Shown here in pieces: positions 44,109 to 50,644 of a stretch of 64,000 nt of DNA. Each line of letters begins with the position of its first letter. Position 1 is the first letter of the stretch. A program made the translations under genes and the position numbers. Source of the stretch: Bacteroidia bacterium (GTDB lineage Bacteria > Bacteroidota > Bacteroidia > J057); NCBI GenBank assembly GCA_030430205.1, contig JAUIGE010000024.1:45381-109380 (forward strand), in the 5' to 3' direction. A model generated the notes under the pieces. That model was given only the letters and a program-made list of their open reading frames with translations, did no database searches and was not told the DNA's origin.

Positions 44109-44197
44109 TTGACGCTGATTTACACAGATTATTATGATGAAGAATGTTTAAGAAAAATAACAGCGTAAATCATATCTATCATAATAAATCTGCGTCC
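44109..44197. repeat. GACGCTGAT inverted-terminus element, family D copy 2
   Basis: About 89 bp. The left end starts TTGACGCTGATTTACACAGA, then TTATTATGAT. The right end, in reverse complement, starts GGACGCAGATTTATTATGAT and later contains GATTTACGCTG. It sits between pyrB and sufE, shares its termini with the 14526 copy, and has no ORF. Confidence 0.7.
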
Positions 44198-44216
44198 ACT
44201 CTTCAATTTTAAACAT

Positions 44217-44690
44217 ATGTCAAAACCCATACACGAAATAGAAGCCGAGATCATCGAAGAATTCGAACTCTTCGACGACTGGATGGACAAATACAAATAC
44301 ATCATCGAGATGGGGCAGGACCTGAAAGGTCTGCCTGAGGCAGACAAAGTGGACGACAACATCGTCCGGGGCTGCCAGTCACAGGTGTGGCTGGTTCCCA
44401 GCCAGAAAGGTGAAATGATTCATTTCGAGGCGGATAGCGATGCTATCATCACCAAAGGCCTGGTAGGCCTTTTGACCCGGGTCCTTACCGACCAGAGGCC
44501 GGAGGACATCCTGCATGCTGAATTGAAATTCATCGATGCCATCGGCCTGCGGGAGCACCTCTCCCCTACCCGCTCCAATGGCTTGAATGCTATGATTAAG
44601 AAGATGAAGATGTATGCTTTTGCTTATGAGAGGCGGGAAGCGGGAGGCGAGATTAGAGAGGCGGGAAGCGAGACTGAAGACTGGAACTAA
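44217..44690 (+). CDS. sufE: SufE-family cysteine desulfurase sulfur acceptor
   Basis: 157 residues. SufE takes sulfur from SufS for Fe-S cluster assembly. The sulfur-accepting Cys is in VDDNIVRGCQSQVWL; DDWMDKYKYIIEMGQDL and LREHLSPTRSNGLNAMIKKM match the family. The last 20 residues (from about 138, ERREAGGEIREAGSETEDWN) are translated from a GGCGGGAAGC repeat tract, so the natural C-terminus has been replaced or extended. The next gene, a MIP18-type assembly factor, follows by 11 bp; the two likely form an operon for Fe-S maturation. Confidence 0.92.
   Translation: MSKPIHEIEAEIIEEFELFDDWMDKYKYIIEMGQDLKGLPEADKVDDNIVRGCQSQVWLVPSQKGEMIHFEADSDAIITKGLVGLLTRVLTDQRPEDILHAELKFIDAIGLREHLSPTRSNGLNAMIKKMKMYAFAYERREAGGEIREAGSETEDWN
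44628..44684 (+). repeat. Purine-rich GGCGGGAAGC tract, family B copy 2, inside sufE
   Basis: GAGAGGCGGGAAGCGGGAGG followed by a second GAGAGGCGGGAAGCGAGA and ACTGAAGACTGG. It is translated as the sufE C-terminal tail. The same unit and the same GAGACTGAAGA end occur at 55823-55866. Confidence 0.85.
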
Positions 44691-44701
44691 AAACGAAAAA
44701 A

Positions 44702-45001
44702 ATGTCAATCAAAGAAAAGATTATAGAAGAAATCAAGACCATCTTCGACCCGGAGATTCCGGTGAACATCTATGAGCTGGGACTCATTTATGATGTGACA
44801 GTAGATGGCGACAAGGCGCATGTACTTATGACGCTGACAGCGCCAGCCTGTCCGGCGGCAGAAATGCTGCCCGAAGAGGTGAAAGTCAAGGCCGAATCCG
44901 TAGAGGGAATCAGCGAAGCTGAGGTGGAGCTGACCTTCGATCCGCCATGGGAAAAAGAGATGATGTCTGAAGAAGCGCAGCTTGAGCTGGGTTTCCTTTG
45001 A
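44702..45001 (+). CDS. MIP18/DUF59-family Fe-S assembly protein (SufT-like)
   Basis: 99 residues. One DUF59 domain: IFDPEIPVNIYELGLIYDV, then the conserved Cys in LTAPACPAAEMLPEEV and the closing VELTFDPPWEKEMMSEEAQL. Proteins of this group (SufT, the PaaD-like branch) help mature Fe-S proteins. Position directly after sufE supports an Fe-S role rather than phenylacetate oxidation, since no paa genes are near. Confidence 0.88.
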   Translation: MSIKEKIIEEIKTIFDPEIPVNIYELGLIYDVTVDGDKAHVLMTLTAPACPAAEMLPEEVKVKAESVEGISEAEVELTFDPPWEKEMMSEEAQLELGFL

Positions 45002-45034
45002 CGAGAAAAGCCCGTGAATCATAGAGCCATTGCC

Positions 45035-45064
45035 TTGGTTCCTCGAAAATCTTAGCTAACTTTG
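45035..45064 (+). promoter_or_regulatory. Bacteroidota-type promoter of yidC
   Basis: TTG at 45035-45037, 19 nt, then TAACTTTG at 45057-45064 (TAnnTTTG). Predicted start near 45071, giving an unusually long ~85-nt leader. Confidence 0.75.
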
Positions 45065-45077
45065 CATCCTGATTTTC

Positions 45078-45124
45078 AGCGCTCAGTAAATAGAGGCAAA
45101 TTTGCCGTGCGAAGCGCTTTTTTT
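45078..45124 (+). promoter_or_regulatory. Structured leader with terminator-like end upstream of yidC
   Basis: AGCGCT at 45078-45083 can pair with AGCGCT at 45113-45118, which runs straight into seven T (45118-45124). Between them lies the perfect palindrome GGCAAATTTGCC (45095-45106). It lies in the predicted yidC 5' leader, 32 bp before the ATG, and looks like a possible attenuator. It could also be chance or an upstream read-through stop. Confidence 0.4.
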
Positions 45125-45155
45125 GCAAGAAAAATATTGACCGAATAGAGGAAAT

Positions 45156-47093
45156 ATGAAAGATAGAAATTCCGTCATTGGAATCATGTTAATGGTGGGG
45201 CTGACAGCCTTGTATTTTATGTTTGCCCCCAAGCCTGATCCCAAGCCACAAGAACAAGCAAACGAAATTGCTGCTCAGACGGAGCAAACCAACGAAAATG
45301 CTGCTACAGAAGAAGGCAGCACGGAGACGACCGGAGAAGTCCCCACCCTCAATGATTCCATCAGACAGGCTCAGATGAATTCTGTGCACGGTGCATTTGC
45401 CCCCCTGATGAAGGGAGAGGAACAATTTATCACTGTCACTACGGACAAGCTGGAGATCACCCTCAGCAGCCACGGTGGGCGAATTGTAGATGCAAAATTG
45501 AGAGACTACAAGACTTTTGATTCCCTGCCTTTGCCGATTGTCTCCAAAGAACTGACTCATGATCTGTTTTTCGAATTTGTCAACAAACAAACTTCCCAGC
45601 AGGTAATCAGCCGTGATTTATACTTCACCTCCGCAGATTGGCGGGAAATAAACATAAGTGGCGATGAAACCAAAGAACTGGTTTTAACAGCGCAGGTCGG
45701 TGAGGGCCAGACCCTTCAGCAGGTATACACTTTTCACGGAAATACATACGACCTCGGCTATTCTATCAAAATGAATGGCATGAAGCCTTATTTGAAGAAT
45801 CGCTATTATGAACTCAAGTGGAAGGCTGAGATACCCAAAACCGAGAAAGACATCAAGTTGCAGCGTCAGAAAACACAGCTTGTGTATATGCAAGTGGATG
45901 ACCTGGAGCGCATCGGTGGGATGAGCGATGATCCCGAAGAAGAGCAGGTAAAAGGGGATGCAAACTGGATTTCCTACAAAAGCCAGTTCTTCTCTCATGC
46001 ATTGATTGCGAAAGGCGAGCCCATGCATTCTCCGCGTTTTACCCTTACGACTCCGGTAGAAAGCCAGGAAGTGGTAAAGGAAATGTATGCTGATTTCCAG
46101 TTGGATCTGCCAACCACAGAGGAGAGCTCACATGACTTTGTCATGTATATGGGCCCCAATGAGTTTAAGACTTTGAAGTCTTATAAGGTAGGGCTGCAAA
46201 AGGAAATGGACCTGGGCTATCTCTTTATCAGCCAGATCAATATTGGAACCATCTATGTTTTCAAATTTTTTGAAAGATACATTTCCAATTATGGCCTCAT
46301 CATCCTGATTTTTGCTATCCTGATCAAACTGATCGTATTCCCGCTTACCTATAAGAGCTATGTTTCCATGGCGAAACTGCGTGTGCTCAATGGCACGCCA
46401 GAGATGAAGGAGCTGGATGAAAAGCACAAGGGCGATCCTCAAAAGCAGCAGGTAGAAAAAATGGCCATCTATCGAAAGATGGGGGTGAGTCCGCTGGGCG
46501 GTTGCCTGCCCATGCTGCTGCAATGGCCGATTTTGATCTCCATGTTCTTCTTTTTCCCACAGTCCATCGAACTGAGGCAAAAGGCGTTCCTGTGGGCACA
46601 TGACTTGTCCACTTATGATTCCATCATGGAATTAGGCTTTCCCATTCCAGGATATGGCGATCACGTGAGTTTATTTACCATCCTCATGGCCATCTCCATC
46701 TATGTGTATACTTTCTTCCAACAGAAGTCACAGCCCACCAATGCGGCTATGCCTTTCATGAAGTACCTGCCATACATTTTCCCGATTATCTTCGTTGTCT
46801 TTTTGAATAACTACGCTTCTGGATTGAGCTGGTACTATTTTGCAGCCAACATCATTTCCATTATCCAAACGACTTCCATCAGGGCTTCGCTCAATGATGA
46901 AAAACTGCTGGCAGAGATGAGGTCAAACCTCAGCAAAGGAGGAAAAAATGGCAAAAAAGGCGGAGGCAAAAAATCTGGCGGACGCCTCGAAGGCTGGGTA
47001 CAAAAGCAGCAGCGCAAGCAGGAAGAAGCGATGCGTCAGCGTCAGGCCGGCAACAAAGGCGCGCCTAACCGCTCAGCGAAGAGGAAGAAGTAA
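45156..47093 (+). CDS. yidC: Membrane protein insertase YidC
   Basis: 645 residues. Inserts inner-membrane proteins alone or with Sec. N-terminal helix (VIGIMLMVGLTALYFMFA), an acidic linker, and a large periplasmic beta domain (~85-350). The conserved insertase core follows: YISNYGLIILIFAILIKLIV, SYVSMAKLRVLNGTPEMKEL, MGVSPLGGCLPMLLQWPILI, and the later helices ending NNYASGLSWYYFAANIISII. A Gly/Lys-rich basic tail (GGKNGKKGGGKKSGGR and onward) probably contacts the ribosome, as in other Bacteroidota. A structured leader precedes it. Confidence 0.96.
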   Translation: MKDRNSVIGIMLMVGLTALYFMFAPKPDPKPQEQANEIAAQTEQTNENAATEEGSTETTGEVPTLNDSIRQAQMNSVHGAFAPLMKGEEQFITVTTDKLEITLSSHGGRIVDAKLRDYKTFDSLPLPIVSKELTHDLFFEFVNKQTSQQVISRDLYFTSADWREINISGDETKELVLTAQVGEGQTLQQVYTFHGNTYDLGYSIKMNGMKPYLKNRYYELKWKAEIPKTEKDIKLQRQKTQLVYMQVDDLERIGGMSDDPEEEQVKGDANWISYKSQFFSHALIAKGEPMHSPRFTLTTPVESQEVVKEMYADFQLDLPTTEESSHDFVMYMGPNEFKTLKSYKVGLQKEMDLGYLFISQINIGTIYVFKFFERYISNYGLIILIFAILIKLIVFPLTYKSYVSMAKLRVLNGTPEMKELDEKHKGDPQKQQVEKMAIYRKMGVSPLGGCLPMLLQWPILISMFFFFPQSIELRQKAFLWAHDLSTYDSIMELGFPIPGYGDHVSLFTILMAISIYVYTFFQQKSQPTNAAMPFMKYLPYIFPIIFVVFLNNYASGLSWYYFAANIISIIQTTSIRASLNDEKLLAEMRSNLSKGGKNGKKGGGKKSGGRLEGWVQKQQRKQEEAMRQRQAGNKGAPNRSAKRKK

Positions 47094-47138
47094 AATGATT
47101 CTTCTTTGTTTTCATTTCTGACTTTAAACATTTATCCC

Positions 47139-47312
47139 ATGAAAAAAAGAACCATCAAACTCCTGGCGATATTGGTCATTGCATCTTTTAGCCTTTCGGC
47201 CTGCAAAGCCCTGAGAGGCGATCCCCGGAAGAATTGCAACCACCCCAAGCACGGAGAATACATGCTTCAAAAACAAATGGGAAAACATAGGAAAAAAGGA
47301 CTGGGGATTTGA
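47139..47312 (+). CDS. Small lipoprotein of unknown function
   Basis: 57 residues from the Met at 47139 (an upstream in-frame Met at 47106 is outside the signal peptide). Lipobox LSAC with Cys at residue 22, then a basic mature part of 36 residues with DPRKNCNHPKHG and KQMGKHRKKG. After processing it would be a small basic peptide on a membrane. No function known to me. It is 45 bp after yidC and followed by a strong terminator. Confidence 0.7.
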   Translation: MKKRTIKLLAILVIASFSLSACKALRGDPRKNCNHPKHGEYMLQKQMGKHRKKGLGI

Positions 47313-47331
47313 CCCCATTTCCCTAAAACTG

Positions 47332-47365
47332 AAAAAAACCGAAGCGAAAACGTTTCGGTTTTTTT
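47332..47365 (+). terminator. Intrinsic terminator after the lipoprotein gene
   Basis: Arms 47332-47343 and 47354-47365 (AAAAAAACCGAA / TTCGGTTTTTTT) pair perfectly over 12 bp, and the loop can extend the stem by three further pairs down to AAAA. A U-tract follows. It isolates the metal transporter genes from the yidC unit. Confidence 0.9.
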
Positions 47366-47378
47366 GTTGTCCTGTTTG

Positions 47379-47400
47379 ATTTTTAGACTAAGCTAAAAAT
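47379..47400. promoter_or_regulatory. Operator-like dyad, DtxR/MntR type
   Basis: Perfect 8-bp inverted repeat ATTTTTAG / CTAAAAAT around ACTAAG. The core TTTAG...CTAAA resembles operators of DtxR/MntR-family metalloregulators. It sits 11 bp upstream of the -33 box of the metal transporter promoter. Confidence 0.55.
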
Positions 47401-47411
47401 ATAATTAGCTC

Positions 47412-47442
47412 TTTGATAAAAAGAGTTTTTATTCTATCTTTG
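47412..47442 (+). promoter_or_regulatory. Bacteroidota-type promoter of the metal transporter
   Basis: TTTG at 47412-47415, exactly 19 nt, then TATCTTTG at 47435-47442. Predicted transcription start near 47449, about 28 nt before the ATG. Confidence 0.85.
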
Positions 47443-47476
47443 TCGCGATTTGAAGACACATACAATCGCTTGATTC

Positions 47477-49243
47477 ATGAAATATATTCTTTACATCTTC
47501 TCCTTTTGGGCATTTCTCTTTTTCCCTGGAAAAGAAATTCAGGCCCAGGGAGAAAAGCCCCAAGTGCTGGCTACCACCACCTTCCTGGCAGATCTGGCCA
47601 GCAATGTGGCTGGTGAGCTCGCCGAGGTCCACTCCCTGATGCCGGTAGGCGGCGATCCACATATCTATGATCCCGTGCCCGGAGATGCCCAGAAGATCAC
47701 AGAGGCAGACCTCATCCTCAAAAACGGCCTTCACCTGGAAGGCTGGCTGGACGAAATGCTGGAAAACGCCGGCACAAGCGCCCCGATCATCACCCTCACC
47801 GAGGGGGTAGCAGCCATCCAAAGCTCAGATCACGCCAACGCATTCGACCCGCATGCCTGGATGAATGTGCGCAACGCAATGATCTATACCGAAAATATCA
47901 AAATAGCTCTGACAGAGCTGATGCCCGAAAAGGCAGCTGAGATCCAGGCCAATTATGAGCGCTACCGCGCCGAGTTGGTGGAGTTGGATCGCTACATTGA
48001 AGAAAAAATCAGGCAGATCCCGGAAAGCCGGAGGGTGATCGTCACCTCCCATGATGCATTCAGATATTACGGGCAGCGCTATGGGCTGCAGGTAGAGTCC
48101 ATCATGGGGACAAGCACAGAAGCGGATACCCGCATCGAGGATATGCAACACCTCTATCGCGTCATACGCGAGCTGAAAGTGCCAACCATCTTTGTAGAAT
48201 CTACCATCAATCCCAAGCAAATGCGCCAACTGGCGGCTGACCTGGGCGTGGTGATTGGCGGCAAACTATTTGCCGATTCCCTGGGCGAGGAAGAAAGCGG
48301 CGCCAGCAGCTATACCAGCATGCTCAGGCAAAATACAGACCTGATTGTACAGGGATTAAGCCGCATCGGAGATGGAACCAGCGAGCAGCAGGAAACCGAT
48401 GTCGTTTCTCTCCTCATCATCATGAGCCTGTTGATCTTTGCCTTTGGGGCGGTTTACTGGCTGCTTCGGTCAAAAGAAGGAGAAAAACTGAACTGGCAAA
48501 ATTTCGATCTCGAAATCAAAGGCCTTTCTGTCAGCTATGACAAAAAAACGGTTCTCTCCAATGTCTATCTGAAAGTGGATTCAGGCTTTGTCATAGGCCT
48601 TATCGGCAGCAATGGCTCCGGTAAATCTACCCTATTGAAAAGCATATTGGGTCTTGTGGATGCAGATGGAGGGGAGATCAGCATCAATGGCAAGGAGGTG
48701 GAAGAAATCCAGAAATACATAGCCTACATTCCTCAAAAAGAGGACATTGATTTTAGCTTTCCGGCCACGGTCTCGGACGTGGTTTTGATGGGGAGGTATC
48801 CTCACCTCCGGGTGTTTGAGGGCCTCAAACAGGAAGACAAGCGCCTTGCGCTTGAGGCGATGAAGATTCTCGGCATCGAGAAGTTGCGTGATAAGCAGAT
48901 CGGAGAGCTCTCCGGAGGGCAGCAGCAGCGCGCATTCATTGCGCGGGCACTTTGCCAGGGGGCCGAGGTCTTCCTCTTCGATGAGCCATTTGTAGGGGTG
49001 GATGTCACCACCGAAAACCGCATCATGGAGCTGGTGCGGGAGCTTGCCCGCGAAGGCAAGATGGTCATCATCATCCACCACGACCTGGCAAAAGTCCAGG
49101 AATATTTTGATCAGGTGGTCATGATCAACCAGCGGATCGTGACGGCAGGCCCCACGGCAGAAGTATTTACAGAAGAAAATATCGCCAAAACCTATGGCGG
49201 ACAATTGGCGATGCTGCATAAGACGGTGGCGCCGAGGAGGTAG
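47477..49243 (+). CDS. Fused metal-binding protein and ABC ATPase of a Mn/Zn transporter
   Basis: 588 residues joining two normally separate ABC-transporter parts. Signal peptide to IQAQ (24). Residues ~28-300 are a cluster A-I (ZnuA/TroA) binding protein: H62 (GGDPHIYDP), H126 (FDPHAWMN), H192 (VTSHDAFRYY) and D267 (LFADSLG) are the likely metal ligands, closest to TroA. One membrane helix (~310-330, LLIIMSLLIFAFGAVYWLL) leads to a cytoplasmic ATPase with Walker A GSNGSGKST (377-385), signature LSGGQQQR (478-485), Walker B VFLFDEP (498-504) and H-loop IIHHD. The topology is consistent: binding domain outside, ATPase inside. No stop or frameshift occurs at the joint. The permease gene follows. 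Confidence 0.92.
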   Translation: MKYILYIFSFWAFLFFPGKEIQAQGEKPQVLATTTFLADLASNVAGELAEVHSLMPVGGDPHIYDPVPGDAQKITEADLILKNGLHLEGWLDEMLENAGTSAPIITLTEGVAAIQSSDHANAFDPHAWMNVRNAMIYTENIKIALTELMPEKAAEIQANYERYRAELVELDRYIEEKIRQIPESRRVIVTSHDAFRYYGQRYGLQVESIMGTSTEADTRIEDMQHLYRVIRELKVPTIFVESTINPKQMRQLAADLGVVIGGKLFADSLGEEESGASSYTSMLRQNTDLIVQGLSRIGDGTSEQQETDVVSLLIIMSLLIFAFGAVYWLLRSKEGEKLNWQNFDLEIKGLSVSYDKKTVLSNVYLKVDSGFVIGLIGSNGSGKSTLLKSILGLVDADGGEISINGKEVEEIQKYIAYIPQKEDIDFSFPATVSDVVLMGRYPHLRVFEGLKQEDKRLALEAMKILGIEKLRDKQIGELSGGQQQRAFIARALCQGAEVFLFDEPFVGVDVTTENRIMELVRELAREGKMVIIIHHDLAKVQEYFDQVVMINQRIVTAGPTAEVFTEENIAKTYGGQLAMLHKTVAPRR

Positions 49244-49253
49244 GAGGGGGAAG

Positions 49254-49306
49254 TTTTGGGTTTTGGGTTTCGGGTTTCGGGTTTTGGGTTTCGGGTTTTG
49301 GGTTTG
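49254..49306 (+). repeat. G-rich GGGTTT(C/T) tract, family A copy 3
   Basis: Tandem GGGTTTTGGGTTTCGGGTTT units fill the 84-bp spacer between the two metal transporter genes. Confidence 0.85.
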
Positions 49307-49327
49307 AAATAATTAGCATTTGAATTC

Positions 49328-50617
49328 ATGGAAAATATATTGGAAATATTTGGAGAAGCTTATGCCATTCGCGCCCTCATCGCATCGGCGATGGTCGGGA
49401 TCACCTGCGGTGTGCTGGGCTCATTTATCGTGCTGCGCAATATGTCGCTGATTGGCGATGCGCTTTCGCATGCGATCTTACCCGGCGTTGTCGTCGGCTT
49501 TGTGCTGGTAGGCTACAGCGTGCTGGGATTTTTTATCGGCTCGGTGATCGCCGCTTTGGCGGCGGCGGTGCTCATGACCTGGATACAGCGCAATGTGCGC
49601 ACCCATGTCGATGCCTCCATAGGCATTGTTTTTACCTTTATGTTCGCCCTGGGGGTGATTGGGATCTCCAATGTGACGCGCAAACAAGGTGTACACCTGG
49701 ACCTCAAAGATTTTCTCTTTGGCAATATATTGGGGATTTCTGATCAGGACCTTTGGCTGACAGCCATCGTGCTTGTCTTTACGGTGGCCAGTGTCATCGC
49801 ATTTTACCGCTTTCTGTTCCTCACGACTTTTGACTCAGTGGTTGCCAAAACCATGGGCATTTCTGTCAGCACGGTGCATTATTTCATGATGCTATTGCTT
49901 TCATTTGCTGTGGTGGCCTCGCTGAGGACAGTAGGCGTAATATTGGTCGTAGCGATGCTGATCACGCCTGCATCCACGGCCTATTTGCTGACCCACAAGC
50001 TCAAAAAAATGGTGCTGCTTTCCGCTTTGATCGGTCTTGCCTCCACGATCATTGGATTGCTGGTGGCCATTGTCTTTGAAACAACGCCGGGCCCGGCAAT
50101 GACGGTGGTTGCAACCTTGATTTACCTCCTGGCTGTATGCTTTGCTCCGCAAAAAGGTCTGCTCTCCCGCTACCTCAAAAAGCGCAGCAATCGCCTCAAA
50201 ATCCTGCGTGAGGACATCCTCAAGCAAGCCCTTAAGCTACATGAAGTCCAAAAACTTCAACTGGATTCTCTCGCGGAAAAATTGGATATTTCCTCCACCA
50301 AATTGCAAAAGCAGCTTCCTCTCCTGCGGCAGAAAGGCCTGATGAGCAAGCAGCAGGGTATTTGGGGGCTGACAGAAGAAGGCATTGCACGTGCCCTGGA
50401 ACTGGTGCGCGCACACCGCCTTTGGGAAACCTATCTTGTAGAACACATGGGCCTGCGCGAAGATCAAATACATGATGATGCTGAACTTTACGAACATTAT
50501 CTTACGCCTGAACTTGCCGCTGAAATGGATGAGCATTTGGGATTTCCTGAAAATGATCCGCATGGCTCTCCCATTCCCCGGAATATCCGGCCAGAACCTG
50601 ACCCAAAAGCAGAATAA
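49328..50617 (+). CDS. Mn/Zn ABC permease fused to DtxR/MntR-type metal sensor domain
   Basis: 429 residues. Residues ~1-275 are an ABC-3 family permease (eight or nine helices; GVLGSFIVLRNMSLIGDALS and LRTVGVILVVAMLITPASTA are conserved). Residues ~290-417 are an iron-dependent-repressor unit: winged helix (LDSLAEKLDISSTKLQKQL, LTEEGIARALELVRAHRLWE) then the dimerisation/metal domain (HDDAELYEHYLTPELAAEMD, LGFPENDPHGSPIP). Aligned by eye, H363, E367, H382, E386, E389 and H390 take the DtxR/MntR metal positions; E386-x-x-E389-H390 is the MntR (Mn) pattern where DtxR has Cys. The sensor would be cytoplasmic. It may gate the transporter or act as a tethered regulator. Confidence 0.92.
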   Translation: MENILEIFGEAYAIRALIASAMVGITCGVLGSFIVLRNMSLIGDALSHAILPGVVVGFVLVGYSVLGFFIGSVIAALAAAVLMTWIQRNVRTHVDASIGIVFTFMFALGVIGISNVTRKQGVHLDLKDFLFGNILGISDQDLWLTAIVLVFTVASVIAFYRFLFLTTFDSVVAKTMGISVSTVHYFMMLLLSFAVVASLRTVGVILVVAMLITPASTAYLLTHKLKKMVLLSALIGLASTIIGLLVAIVFETTPGPAMTVVATLIYLLAVCFAPQKGLLSRYLKKRSNRLKILREDILKQALKLHEVQKLQLDSLAEKLDISSTKLQKQLPLLRQKGLMSKQQGIWGLTEEGIARALELVRAHRLWETYLVEHMGLREDQIHDDAELYEHYLTPELAAEMDEHLGFPENDPHGSPIPRNIRPEPDPKAE

Positions 50618-50644
50618 TTTTTTTACCCTCCAACTCCCATTCCT

